Positions 15,602 through 24,028 of a DNA stretch of 64,000 nt are shown here, piece by piece. The DNA comes from a bacterium UBP2_UBA5202. Its GTDB lineage: Bacteria; Edwardsbacteria; AC1; EtOH8. A program made the translations under genes and the position numbers. A model generated the notes under the pieces. The model saw only the letters and a program-made list of their open reading frames with translations, did not search any database and had not been told where the DNA came from. Location of the stretch: positions 1 through 64,000 of the forward strand of contig DHVS01000011.1 in the NCBI GenBank assembly GCA_002412795.1, in the 5' to 3' direction. Numbering within the stretch: position 1 is the stretch's first letter; each line of letters starts with the position of its first letter.

Positions 15602-18475
15602 ATGAGGACAAGGAATCTGTTACTCTCATCTTTGGCATTACTGGCGGTTTTGGCCGGTGTGGCGCTGGCTTCGCCGGTGGAACTTTATCTGGTAAAATTT
15701 GCTTTGGGCACAGATGTTTACCGCCTGGCCGGTTCACAGGGCTGGCCCTTATACCATATTTCGGGACAACAGGCATTAGTAGGCAAGCAACTGTCCGGAG
15801 ATGACGATAAGGCGGTGCTGGGGTCCTCCCTGGTCTACCGGGGTTCTTCGGAAGGATTGCGCTGGGTGCACCTTAAAAGGAACGGCTCGCGTCCCTCCTC
15901 AAGTTTGCTGTATTCCGGGAACGGCATTATGCTGACGGATGCCGAAGTCAAAAACGGGAAAGACTATAACGTCAGGGAATTTGCCCCCCAGCCGATGACA
16001 ATCCGGGCCACAACATCGGTCAGCAGCAAAAGCCTGGCCAGGGATACCATGATCGCCGCCCTGACCCATCTGATAGACACCGCCGGGGTCCGGGCCGACA
16101 TAGAAGCGCTTCAGGCCTTCAACACCCGGTCCACCGCCGCCCCCAACCACCAGCAGGTAGCCGAGTGGATCCGGGACGAATTCTTAAGCTACGGCATCAC
16201 TGACGTGGTGATAGATTCATTCGTGGACCAGGATTTCACCGACTATACCCAGTACTATTTTGGGAACAGCGAAGTTTACAAAATCAGGAACGTGATAGCC
16301 ACTATTCCCGGAGCGCTGGATACTGAATCGGTCTACATAGTCGGCGGGCATTTCGACACCTCGGTCTGGCCCTACAATCCATGGGCCCCGGGGGCCGATG
16401 ACAACGGCTCGGGAACCACCGCGGTGCTTCAGGCGGCCAGGATACTGGCCGCCAACCCGCCGAACGCCACCGTCCGGCTGGTGGCCTTTGACTGCGAGGA
16501 ATGGGGGCTGTACGGTTCCTGGCATCACGCCGCCCAGGCGCTGGCCCAGGGCATGAAGGTGCAATGCATGCTCAATTACGATATGATAGGCAGCATCGGG
16601 AACGACAGCCTGTTCGTCTCCAAGCTATACCCGGGTTCCGAAAGCTACGCCCACCTTTTGGGCCAGATGGCCGCCTGGTACGGCAGGACCGCCGATACCA
16701 ATCTGGTGGCGGAGTATAACAGCGTATACCTCAGCGGCAGCGACAGCTGGGAGTATTATACCAGGGGGTTTCCTGTGACCTACGGTGAAGAGCTGGAGTT
16801 CAGTCCGGTCTACCATCAGACCAACGACAGCACCACCTATATGAATATGCGATATGCCACCAGCATCATCAAGGCCGGGATGGGTCTGCTGGGTACCCTG
16901 GCCAATTACCCCCAAAAGGTTGGCGGTCTGGAAGTCACAGATGTGGGAACAGGAGATCAGCTTTATGTCCGGTGGCAGCCGAACCAGGCTGCCAATGTTA
17001 CCGGCTACAAGGTCTATTGGGGTAAAGTTTCTGGCCTTTACACTGACTCCAGGCAGGTCTCAGGCACTTCGGATACTATCAGCGGCCTATCTGCAGATAG
17101 TCTTTATTTCATTGGCCTGACGGCGGTTGACACCGACGGCAAAGAGAGCCCGTTGGTGACTGAAGCCACCGGAACGCCCAGGTCGGCGCCCCTGCCCCCT
17201 TCCGGCCTGGTTGCGCTACCGGTGGACTCGGGGATAACGCTTAACTGGAAGAACAACCTGGAGCTTGATCTGGAGGGATACATCGTTTACCGCAAAATCG
17301 ATGCCGGCTCGTTTGACAGCCTGTCCTATACTGCGGACACCATAATTCTGGACAAGCCGCTTTCCGGCGCCAGCCGGTACTACTATAAGGTGCAGGCCAG
17401 GGATAATGGCGGGAACAAAAGCCTGCAATCGGACTCGGTCTATGGCCGTCCGATCACTCTGGACCAGGGGATCCTTATGGTGGACGAGACCAACAACTGG
17501 ACGACAGGAAGCTTTCCAAGAGACGCCCAGCAGGACAGCTTCTATAACTACATAATGACGGGCTATGACTACGAACCTTATGAGTACGGGTTCTCCTCTC
17601 AAAGGCCTATACTGGGGGACTTCGGACCCTATTCAGCTGTGGTTTGGTTTGCCGATGATTATGCCGGATTGCTGGCCCCGGGGGCAGTAAATGATATGAA
17701 GACTTATCTGGATGCCGGCGGTAAGCTTTGGTTTGCCGGCTGGAAACCATCAAGCAATATTCATAACACTACTAATTATCCCGCAAATTATTCCGCGGGG
17801 GACATAGCCTATGATCATTTTAAAATCTCCCGTGCCGAATTATCCGGAACAACGGATTCTTTCAGGATGGCTGCTGGGTTGCAAGGATATCCGGACGTTT
17901 CAGTTGATACCTTGAAATACCCGGCCACCATCTGGGGCAAGGTCATGCGAAATATCGAGGCCCTGACCCCGCTGGCCGGGGCCGACACCATTTATGTGAT
18001 GGATATGAAGAACAACGGGAGCGCATACGAGGGCAGGGCCTGCGCGGTGCGGGACTCGGGCAAGACGGTGTTCTTCGGCTTCCCGCTGTACTATATGGAC
18101 AGGGATCAGGCAAAAGAAGCCATCCAGAAAGTAATGGCGGAGTTTGGCGAGCCGTTCACCGGAGTGGAGGGAAAACCAGGAGACCGGGAACAGGTAAGGG
18201 CCCTCAGTTTGTTACAGAACTCGCCCAATCCTTTCAGACAAACAACTATTATCAAGTATCAATTGCCCAAGGCGGGGCTGGTCAGTCTTAAAATATACAA
18301 CATTGCCGGACAAACAGTGAAAATCCTGGTCAACAGCGTCCAATCAACCGGAAGTTACGATATAAAGTGGGACGGCCGGGATGACAAAGGTCTTAAGGTA
18401 AGCAACGGTGTTTACGTTTATAAACTGGAAGCCGCAGGGGTCAAAAGCACCAAAAAAATGCTTTTGCTCCGATAG
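15602..18475 (+). CDS. Secreted M28-family zinc peptidase with FN3 domains and FlgD-like C-terminal module
   Basis: A 957-residue exported aminopeptidase-like enzyme. The signal peptide is MRTRNLLLSSLALLAVLAGVALA; the start at 15602 is preferred over 15560 because AAAGGAAA precedes it and it begins directly with the signal. M28 metal ligands: GGHFDT (about 249), GADDNGSG (about 264), DCEEWGLYGS (about 298) and NYDMIG. Two fibronectin-III-like domains follow (about 440-610), then a region with an alpha-beta flavour (SAVVWFADDYAGLL ... KLWFAGWKPS). The tail NSPNPFRQTTIIKYQLPKAG ... NGVYVYKLEA is the FlgD/T9SS-type module used for export or surface attachment in FCB-like lineages. Confidence 0.88.
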   Translation: MRTRNLLLSSLALLAVLAGVALASPVELYLVKFALGTDVYRLAGSQGWPLYHISGQQALVGKQLSGDDDKAVLGSSLVYRGSSEGLRWVHLKRNGSRPSSSLLYSGNGIMLTDAEVKNGKDYNVREFAPQPMTIRATTSVSSKSLARDTMIAALTHLIDTAGVRADIEALQAFNTRSTAAPNHQQVAEWIRDEFLSYGITDVVIDSFVDQDFTDYTQYYFGNSEVYKIRNVIATIPGALDTESVYIVGGHFDTSVWPYNPWAPGADDNGSGTTAVLQAARILAANPPNATVRLVAFDCEEWGLYGSWHHAAQALAQGMKVQCMLNYDMIGSIGNDSLFVSKLYPGSESYAHLLGQMAAWYGRTADTNLVAEYNSVYLSGSDSWEYYTRGFPVTYGEELEFSPVYHQTNDSTTYMNMRYATSIIKAGMGLLGTLANYPQKVGGLEVTDVGTGDQLYVRWQPNQAANVTGYKVYWGKVSGLYTDSRQVSGTSDTISGLSADSLYFIGLTAVDTDGKESPLVTEATGTPRSAPLPPSGLVALPVDSGITLNWKNNLELDLEGYIVYRKIDAGSFDSLSYTADTIILDKPLSGASRYYYKVQARDNGGNKSLQSDSVYGRPITLDQGILMVDETNNWTTGSFPRDAQQDSFYNYIMTGYDYEPYEYGFSSQRPILGDFGPYSAVVWFADDYAGLLAPGAVNDMKTYLDAGGKLWFAGWKPSSNIHNTTNYPANYSAGDIAYDHFKISRAELSGTTDSFRMAAGLQGYPDVSVDTLKYPATIWGKVMRNIEALTPLAGADTIYVMDMKNNGSAYEGRACAVRDSGKTVFFGFPLYYMDRDQAKEAIQKVMAEFGEPFTGVEGKPGDREQVRALSLLQNSPNPFRQTTIIKYQLPKAGLVSLKIYNIAGQTVKILVNSVQSTGSYDIKWDGRDDKGLKVSNGVYVYKLEAAGVKSTKKMLLLR

Positions 18476-18478
18476 CAG

Positions 18479-18508
18479 TTGACGGGGGCCTTATAATTTT
18501 GCTATAAT
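18479..18508 (+). promoter_or_regulatory. Original tRNA promoter, stranded at the left end of the element
   Basis: TTGACG, 18-bp spacer, TATAAT, ending 18 bases before the tRNA 5' half. Because the element splits the gene, this promoter now transcribes only the tRNA fragment and the left end of the element. Confidence 0.75.
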
Positions 18509-18525
18509 TAAAGACTATTTCAGGC

Positions 18526-18564
<39 letters not shown>

Positions 18565-18684
18565 AGCTAAAGTCTTGAAATTGTAAGTACTTGCGTTAAC
18601 GTGTAATCTGGGAAAAGGTAAAAAGTTAGCCTAAGTATGCCTTAGTATCGGTGAACACTGAAAAAGCCTGTTTTGCACCCGAAG

Positions 18685-18702
18685 TAGTCACTTTTTGGTC
18701 AC
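18685..18702 (+). promoter_or_regulatory. Candidate integrase arm-type site, left
   Basis: TAGTCACTTTTTGGTCAC matches 16 of 18 bases with TAGTCACTATTTAGTCAC at 49135-49152, near the other end. Each contains two GTCAC repeats 11 bases apart. This fits arm-type binding sites of a tyrosine recombinase, but the role is inferred. Confidence 0.35.
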
Positions 18703-18744
18703 TAAAAAACAGCTGCTTCATGCTGTAAAATCAACCCGGTTAAT

Positions 18745-18777
18745 GCCCCCATCCCTTAGTTGTGGTGGGGGCTTTTT
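18745..18777 (+). terminator. Rho-independent terminator
   Basis: The stem GCCCCCA / TGGGGGC is followed by five T. It lies between the left end of the element and the first small gene, so it could block read-through from the stranded tRNA promoter. The preceding 180 bases (18565-18744) hold no gene that I can support. Confidence 0.75.
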
Positions 18778-18802
18778 CATTTAATTTTGCAGAAAGGGGA
18801 AT

Positions 18803-18976
18803 ATGGTTACAAAGGAGCAATTGGACAAATTCAAAGCTATCTATCGGAAGGTCTATGGGCATGATATCTCTGATGCTGAGGCCTTGGGTCAGGCAACACA
18901 GTTGTTGAACCTCATGGCGATTGTCTACCGCCGTCGCCCAGAGGACCAAAAGGAGAAACCGCCCGAACAGACCTAA
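18803..18976 (+). CDS. 57-aa hypothetical protein
   Basis: A small ORF with GAAAGGGGAAT before the ATG. The product is helical and charged (KEQLDKFKAIYRKVYGHDISDAEALGQATQLLNLMAIVYRR). From memory, short proteins with the pattern ISD-EAL-QATKLL--V-IVY are frequent in candidate-phylum genomes; no function is known to me. It is bracketed by two rho-independent terminators, so it is probably a single-gene unit. Confidence 0.6.
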   Translation: MVTKEQLDKFKAIYRKVYGHDISDAEALGQATQLLNLMAIVYRRRPEDQKEKPPEQT

Positions 18977-18994
18977 CCCAAACCATTACATGGC

Positions 18995-19028
18995 AGCCCT
19001 ACTAGCACATTGCTGGTAGGGCTTTTTT
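18995..19028 (+). terminator. Rho-independent terminator
   Basis: A 13-bp stem AGCCCTACTAGCA / TGCTGGTAGGGCT (one T-G wobble), loop CAT, followed by six T. It follows the 57-aa gene by 18 bases. Confidence 0.85.
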
Positions 19029-19036
19029 GTGTTTCC

Positions 19037-19065
19037 GGGCCTACCAAACAGGTGGGCCCTTTTTT
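19037..19065 (+). terminator. Terminator-like hairpin, first of a covarying pair
   Basis: GGGCCTACC / GGTGGGCCC around loop AAACA, followed by six T. A second hairpin with the same left arm and loop lies at 19214-19236. Confidence 0.65.
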
Positions 19066-19087
19066 CATTTAAAACAAGGAGGATACC

Positions 19088-19213
19088 ATGTCAAAGGAAC
19101 AATGGGACTTCATCCAGGCATGCCAGAGGGCGCAGGACGAGGCGTACGACATCGGAGACATCGATCTGGCTGTCAGTTGGTCGGAACACATCCTGGACGT
19201 TCTCAGCCACTAA
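19088..19213 (+). CDS. 41-aa hypothetical protein
   Basis: A small ORF with a strong AAGGAGG ribosome-binding site seven bases before the ATG. The product is acidic and helical (SKEQWDFIQACQRAQDEAYDIGDIDLAVSWSEHILDVLSH), with no recognised family. It lies between two similar hairpins and just ahead of the ArdC-like gene. Confidence 0.5.
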   Translation: MSKEQWDFIQACQRAQDEAYDIGDIDLAVSWSEHILDVLSH

Positions 19214-19236
19214 GGGCCTACCAAACAGGCAGGTCC
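19214..19236 (+). other. Second covarying hairpin
   Basis: GGGCCTACC / GGCAGGTCC around loop AAACA, starting right after the stop of the 41-aa gene. Compared with 19037-19059 a T-G pair has become T-A, so a paired structure is kept while sequence changes. There is no T-run, so it may be an RNA stability or regulatory element rather than a terminator. Confidence 0.5.
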
Positions 19237-19264
19237 ATTTAACACCTAACAAAAGGAGAAACCC

Positions 19265-20164
19265 ATGACTACGAGGACCAAACCATTCAAGCCCGATGTA
19301 CCAGCGATTGTAACTGAACAAATAATATCAGCGCTGGAAACTGGCGTTATCCCATGGCAAAAACCTTGGAAATCACATCTTCCCTGCAATCTTATATCGA
19401 AGCGGCAGTACCATGGCATTAACCTGTTGATCCTGTCCTTATCTGAATTTGCCAGTCCCTTCTATGCCACGTTCAATCAGATAACGGAATTAGGCGGGAA
19501 TGTCAAACCGGGATCCAAGGCCAGCCGGGTGGTCTATTGGCGACTGCTTGAACACATCAATAGCCAAAACGGGGAAATTACCGAGGTTCCTTTAATGCGC
19601 TACTATTGTGTGTTTAACTTGGAGCAGTGTTCAGGCATTCCGGCAGATAAGATACCGCAGTTAGGAAATGACATTAACCCCGTTGAGGCTTGCGAAGCGG
19701 TTTTTGCCAATATGCCCAACAAACCGGGACTTATTAACGCCAGGGCAGCCTATTACGATAGAAAAGAAGACGAAATAGGATTGCCAGCCCGAGAGTGGTT
19801 TGACAGCCCGGAGGAATACTACAGCACGTTATGGCACGAGGCGGTACATTCCACAGGCCACCAGAAAAGGCTGGATAGGAACAATAGCTACGACAAGGCA
19901 AAGTTCAGGGAGGCCTACAGCAACGAGGAATTGATAGCAGAGCTGGGATCATCATTCCTTTGTGCCTATGCCGGGATAGCACCAATGACCATACAGAACC
20001 AGGCTGCCTACATTGATTATTGGTTAAAGAGGCTACAGGGTGACAAAAAGCTGATCATATTTGCGGCATCGGCGGCCCAGAAAGCAGCGAACTACATTAT
20101 GAACGAACCCGGGGAGATCAATTACAACGCCTGTACTTGGCTGGGCGACTACTACAACTTATAA
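19265..20164 (+). CDS. ArdC-like anti-restriction protein with zincin metallopeptidase domain
   Basis: A 299-residue protein. Residues about 10-130 match the ArdC N-terminal ssDNA-binding domain (VTEQIISALETGVIPWQKPW ... GINLLILSLSEF ... GSKASRVVYW). The C-terminal zincin domain has HEAVHSTGH near residue 189, with KFREAYSNEELIAELGSSFL beyond it carrying the third-ligand region. ArdC proteins on plasmids and integrative elements protect incoming single-stranded DNA from host restriction. AAGGAG precedes the ATG, and a zinc-binding small protein gene follows 11 bases later. This is a typical mobile-element function, not cargo. Confidence 0.85.
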   Translation: MTTRTKPFKPDVPAIVTEQIISALETGVIPWQKPWKSHLPCNLISKRQYHGINLLILSLSEFASPFYATFNQITELGGNVKPGSKASRVVYWRLLEHINSQNGEITEVPLMRYYCVFNLEQCSGIPADKIPQLGNDINPVEACEAVFANMPNKPGLINARAAYYDRKEDEIGLPAREWFDSPEEYYSTLWHEAVHSTGHQKRLDRNNSYDKAKFREAYSNEELIAELGSSFLCAYAGIAPMTIQNQAAYIDYWLKRLQGDKKLIIFAASAAQKAANYIMNEPGEINYNACTWLGDYYNL

Positions 20165-20175
20165 GGAGGGAAACC

Positions 20176-20355
20176 ATGCACACAGCAACCATCACACATA
20201 AAAGGGAGCGTAGAAAGTATTCCGAAAGGCTGGAGATCAAGGCCCCCTGTCCGTTATGCAGCCATACCTGTATCCTGGTCATTACCGGCAGCGAAAAGGA
20301 ATACTACTGCCCCGATAAGTTCTGCCCCAACTGCAAGGACCGCCATGAAGAATAA
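20176..20355 (+). CDS. 59-aa zinc-ribbon-like protein
   Basis: A small protein with two Cys pairs (CPLCSHTC and CPDKFCPNC) that could bind one zinc ion; the rest is basic and charged. AAGGAGGG precedes the ATG and the gene lies 11 bases after the ArdC-like gene, so the two are probably cotranscribed. Function unknown. Confidence 0.6.
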   Translation: MHTATITHKRERRKYSERLEIKAPCPLCSHTCILVITGSEKEYYCPDKFCPNCKDRHEE

Positions 20356-20368
20356 CAAAAGCACATAG

Positions 20369-20402
20369 AGAGCCATTCCAATAACGGAGTGGCTCTTTTT
20401 TT
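20369..20402 (+). terminator. Rho-independent terminator
   Basis: An 11-bp stem AGAGCCATTCC / GGAGTGGCTCT (one wobble) followed by seven T; ends the ArdC-like / zinc-ribbon unit. Confidence 0.85.
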
Positions 20403-20420
20403 GTGCCCGAAAGGAGACCT

Positions 20421-20846
20421 ATGAAACGATATCCTACCTACCCCTTGGAGCTTTTAAAGGTGTCCGAGGCCATCACCAAGTGTCAGATATGCCGACCGGA
20501 GATAGTCTACGAGTACATGAAAGAGGAATCCATGGCCGACCGGGAGATCTTCTGGGTTTTGCATCTGAATACCAAGAACCGGATAGTCAAGAAGGAAATG
20601 ACAGCCATGGGAGCGGTGGACAGTTGCCGGATAGTCCCTGCACTTGTTTTAAGGGGAGTAGTAGCATTAGGAGCACCAAGCATTATGACAGTGCATAACC
20701 ACCCCAGCGGAGACCCCACCCCATCAACAGAGGACAGGCAGCTTTGGGGTACTTTGAGAGAGGCTTGTAAACTACTGGGTATCCGGGTACTGGACAACCT
20801 GGTGATCGGAGCTAATGGGTACTATTCCGAGGAAGAAAACAAGTAA
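20421..20846 (+). CDS. radC: RadC-type JAB/MPN domain protein
   Basis: A 141-residue protein made of the JAB-type metalloenzyme domain alone, without the N-terminal helix-hairpin-helix of chromosomal RadC. The metal site HNHPSGDPTPSTED (about residues 92-105) has the complete HxH-x-SxxD arrangement. Short RadC proteins like this are common on plasmids, phages and genomic islands; the biological role is unclear despite the old DNA-repair name. The start at 20421 follows AAAGGAG; a GTG at 20403 is in the same frame but lacks a ribosome-binding site. Confidence 0.88.
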   Translation: MKRYPTYPLELLKVSEAITKCQICRPEIVYEYMKEESMADREIFWVLHLNTKNRIVKKEMTAMGAVDSCRIVPALVLRGVVALGAPSIMTVHNHPSGDPTPSTEDRQLWGTLREACKLLGIRVLDNLVIGANGYYSEEENK

Positions 20847-20954
20847 TTGGGGCTATGGGGCCGGTGTAGGGGGATGCTGCCAGGACCAAGGGCGATCTTT
20901 TCAAATAAATAAAATAAGGGCACGGAATAGGACTAAAATAGATGGATATTTAGC

Positions 20955-20983
20955 TTGCTTTTGTCGGGGTTAAATTGTATTAT
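20955..20983 (+). promoter_or_regulatory. Promoter-like module upstream of the AT-rich defence operon
   Basis: TTGCTT, 17-bp spacer starting TTGTCGGGG, TATTAT. The region 20949-20981 is repeated with four mismatches and one indel at 26211-26244, ahead of another cargo unit. Confidence 0.6.
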
Positions 20984-20994
20984 TGTTGTAATTT

Positions 20995-21519
20995 GTGACT
21001 TCTCAAATTGACGTATCCGTATCACCCTACATCCATCATTCTATGATCGAAATATCTGTTATAACTATCGGATTTGCGCATAAATTTAGATTTCGCCAAG
21101 GAATCAAAGTACAAGAAGTCTTAAAAAAAGTTTTTGACTATGAATTTAATGGTTATTATATTACTGTAAATGGTGTCAAGGCAAACAGAGATACCATTCT
21201 TAAAGACAAAGATATCCTTATTGCTGTTACTTCAGTCAAAGGCGAAGCAACTTTGAAAAGTAATGGTAAGATTTGGAGATATCATAAAAATGATCCTGAC
21301 GATATTTTCCCGAGTGATTTTCATGCGCATAATTATGAAGATGGTTTTTTATTGGATATTTATACTGGGCAAGTATTTGATCATAACACTAAAATGTACA
21401 TTGGTACTTTAAAAAAGAAAAATATGTATGTGCTGTATATGAAATTGAAAGAATCTAGGGATATTGCTATTTCTTCACGGTGTGATGATGATCCCACAAA
21501 GTTTACTTTTTTAAAATAA
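20995..21519 (+). CDS. Ubiquitin-like (ThiS/MoaD-type) domain fused to a His-rich C-terminal domain
   Basis: From the ATG at 21043 the N-terminal 60 residues (MIEISVITIGFAHKFRFRQGIKVQEVLKKVF ... YYITVNGVKANRDTILKDKDILIAV) have the strand order and loops of a ThiS/MoaD-like beta-grasp fold. It continues directly into a second domain with GKIWRYHKNDP and FPSDFHAHNYEDGFLLDIYTGQVFDH, whose His/Asp cluster suggests a metal or catalytic site; I recall similar WR-HKNDP / FPS-PHAHN sequences as small hypothetical proteins but cannot name the family. Start uncertain: the GTG at 20995 sits about 12 bases after the -10 box, while ATG 21043 lacks a ribosome-binding site. First gene of an AT-rich operon with Abi_C, DUF262-HNH and SIR2 proteins. 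Confidence 0.6.
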   Translation: MTSQIDVSVSPYIHHSMIEISVITIGFAHKFRFRQGIKVQEVLKKVFDYEFNGYYITVNGVKANRDTILKDKDILIAVTSVKGEATLKSNGKIWRYHKNDPDDIFPSDFHAHNYEDGFLLDIYTGQVFDHNTKMYIGTLKKKNMYVLYMKLKESRDIAISSRCDDDPTKFTFLK

Positions 21520-21555
21520 CGATTCATTTAAATATTGGCGAAGAAAGAATAATAT

Positions 21556-22359
21556 ATGATTACCCTTTACCAGGGGAGTGGTGCGTCCGGGTATTCTTTA
21601 CTAGATTCCCCAATATCTGACGAAGAACTTTTAAAATTAAAAAGTGCAGTTACGAGGCTTCTTTTAGCTCGTAAACAACAAAATGCTGCTGCTTCCCTTC
21701 AATTATATCAATTTGAGCTGAGTAATGGCACAAATTTTTTTGGAGATGCTTTTCTTGTCCTTCATGCAAAATTACCAGTAGAGGAATATGTAAAACTGTC
21801 CGAATGTATGTCGGACCCCACATATTACTTATCGTTTAAATATATCGCAGCAGCTTTTCAAGAACTTAGTCATTATATTCGCTTTATTTCCATTGATGTA
21901 GATACCAACGATAGAGGTACAGTGGTTGAAACACTGACACCAAAAATTACAAGTGCTACAGTTGAAAGAGCACTGAAAGATGCTGAAAACCTTCTCCATT
22001 CTAATGGTGCAATAAGTGCGGTAGATCGTATTCATACTGCAATTCACGGTTATCTTAAGGCTGTATGTGAAGATCAAAATATTGAATATGCATATGATGC
22101 TGGGTTAACTCAACTATTTGGGTTATTAAGGGATAATCATCCGTGTTTAAAACTAAATGGTCCTAATGATCCAGACATAGTCCGTATATTAAGATCCAGC
22201 GCTGCAATATTAGAGTCAATAAATAATGTTCGTAATCGTGCCAGCGTTGCTCATCCTAACACTGATCTTTTAGATGAACCGGAAGCTATATTGGCAATTA
22301 ATTCTGTCCGTACATTATTGCATTATCTTGATGCAAAAATACGGAAGTCATGTTCATAA
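21556..22359 (+). CDS. Abortive-infection-type protein with Abi_C domain
   Basis: A 267-residue cytoplasmic protein. The C-terminal half (residues about 150-260) has the Abi_C pattern: AVDRIHTAIHGYLKAVCED, LTQLFGLLRDNHP, ILRSSAAILESINNVRNRASVAHPN, EAILAINSVRTLLHYLD. The R-N-R-x3-H-P helix is a HEPN-like candidate catalytic motif, found in many toxin RNases. The N-terminal half is unrecognised. The gene begins 36 bases after the ubiquitin-like fusion and 73 bases before the DUF262 gene, in the same low-GC block, so it is probably part of one defence unit. Confidence 0.7.
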   Translation: MITLYQGSGASGYSLLDSPISDEELLKLKSAVTRLLLARKQQNAAASLQLYQFELSNGTNFFGDAFLVLHAKLPVEEYVKLSECMSDPTYYLSFKYIAAAFQELSHYIRFISIDVDTNDRGTVVETLTPKITSATVERALKDAENLLHSNGAISAVDRIHTAIHGYLKAVCEDQNIEYAYDAGLTQLFGLLRDNHPCLKLNGPNDPDIVRILRSSAAILESINNVRNRASVAHPNTDLLDEPEAILAINSVRTLLHYLDAKIRKSCS

Positions 22360-22432
22360 ACAAATATCATTCGGGTTTTCATTCTGACACAATTTATGAT
22401 TTCATTTTAATAATTTATTAATGGGGGCTTTT

Positions 22433-24028
22433 ATGGGCACAACAACAAAGCAATTGCATCAATTACTTGACTTAGTAAATAATGACGAGTTAGTTCTACC
22501 GGAAATTCAGCGCGATTTTATATGGGATCGTAAAAATGTATTATTATTATTTGATTCTTTATATCGTGGCTTACCGATAGGGTATATGCTTGTTTGGAAG
22601 GCAAAACGGGCGGTAGCAGAGAAAGGTTTTAAACGGAGTCTTAAAAGGATTCCTGGTCGTCGTATTGATAATTTCTACGGTTATCTTTTAGATGGCCAAC
22701 AAAGGCTTACATCTATTCAACTTGTTCGTGATGGAGAGGACTATTATTCATTAATGTTTTCTCTACGTCCCCAATTAGACGGAGATCCGGATTCAAATCG
22801 TTTTTCTTATGCCGCACGGTGGAATAGTGGCCCATGGTTTGTCCCGGTATCTGAAGTTCTTGAGGGAACCTTAAAGCCGTTGGTTGTTATTGAAAATCTT
22901 AAAAAAGCAGATGATTTTGATTACCATAGGGATGCAGAAAAAATAATTACATCTATTGCCAAACTTTCTGATATCATGGACCGCTCAATTGGTATTATTG
23001 AACACGAGGAAGACGATTATAAAAAAGCTACGGAGTTATTTATTCGTTTTAATTCAACTGGTAAAAATCTTAGGCGCAGTGATCTTGTGGCTGCCGAACT
23101 AGCTTTAACCGTTCCAAATTTAATATCTACAAAGATACAAAAAGCTTCAACTACTATTTATAATCACTACGGTTTTAATTTTACTAAAACATTTTTAATA
23201 CAGTGTTTATCTGCAGTTCATACTGATAAAGTTGATCATAAGAAAGCTAAAGAAGTATGGTGTAAGTCCACAGAAGCGCAAATATTAAAATCCTGGGAAA
23301 GAACTTCTTTAGGCATTGATCGGGCAATAGAATTTATCACTGGAACTGTCCGCTGGGATTCTGATGCCTGGCTCCCATCGATAAATGCCTTAATGCCTTT
23401 GATATATTTGATGTCAAAGAAAAAATTTAATGCGCAAGAGCGTTTGATGGCAAGGCAGTGGTTATTACTTTCATCTTTCTACGCAATATTCAGCGGTTCA
23501 GTTTACAGTGAGTTAGATAGATTGTTTAAAGGCTTAAAAAATGAACCTTCTATTGACAAATTATATGCATTAACAAAAAGATATTTTTATAAAATAAACC
23601 CTGATAGCTTAATGTCTGGTCGTAGAACTGGTGCTGTTATGTCGCTCTATATATCATTATTGCGTAACACAAATGCAAAAAACTGGATTACACACACACC
23701 TCTTGATGGTTCTGTTGTTGGCCATAATGCAGAACTTCAAGTCCATCATATATTCCCTCGTTCGTTATTGTTAAAACGAGGTTATAAATATTCCGAAATA
23801 AATACTTTTGCAAACTATGCTTTAATCAATAAAGATAGTAATTTAGACATATCTGATGAAGAACCAACTAAATATATTAAGAGATTGTCTATCAAGAAAG
23901 ACGATCTGTGGCCGCAGTGTTTTCCCAGAGATATGAAATTATTAAATGTCAAACATTATGATGAATTTATCTGTGAAAGACAAAAAGTATTGGCCAGAGC
24001 CTTTAATGATTATATATTTGGAGGTTAG
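22433..24028 (+). CDS. DUF262-DUF1524 (GmrSD-like) nuclease with HNH motif
   Basis: A 531-residue protein. The DUF262 domain at the N-terminus has LPEIQRDFIWD and DGQQRLTSI (about residue 86), the ParB-like nucleotide-binding/nuclease signature. The C-terminal DUF1524 domain has an HNH motif, LQVHHIFPRSLLLKRG ... NYALINKDSNLDIS (about 435-470). Members include the modified-DNA endonuclease GmrSD and the phosphorothioate-dependent SspE. The start at 22433 follows GGGGG at suitable distance; 22421 has none. It ends overlapping the SIR2 gene by one base, so the two are translationally coupled. Confidence 0.88.
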   Translation: MGTTTKQLHQLLDLVNNDELVLPEIQRDFIWDRKNVLLLFDSLYRGLPIGYMLVWKAKRAVAEKGFKRSLKRIPGRRIDNFYGYLLDGQQRLTSIQLVRDGEDYYSLMFSLRPQLDGDPDSNRFSYAARWNSGPWFVPVSEVLEGTLKPLVVIENLKKADDFDYHRDAEKIITSIAKLSDIMDRSIGIIEHEEDDYKKATELFIRFNSTGKNLRRSDLVAAELALTVPNLISTKIQKASTTIYNHYGFNFTKTFLIQCLSAVHTDKVDHKKAKEVWCKSTEAQILKSWERTSLGIDRAIEFITGTVRWDSDAWLPSINALMPLIYLMSKKKFNAQERLMARQWLLLSSFYAIFSGSVYSELDRLFKGLKNEPSIDKLYALTKRYFYKINPDSLMSGRRTGAVMSLYISLLRNTNAKNWITHTPLDGSVVGHNAELQVHHIFPRSLLLKRGYKYSEINTFANYALINKDSNLDISDEEPTKYIKRLSIKKDDLWPQCFPRDMKLLNVKHYDEFICERQKVLARAFNDYIFGG

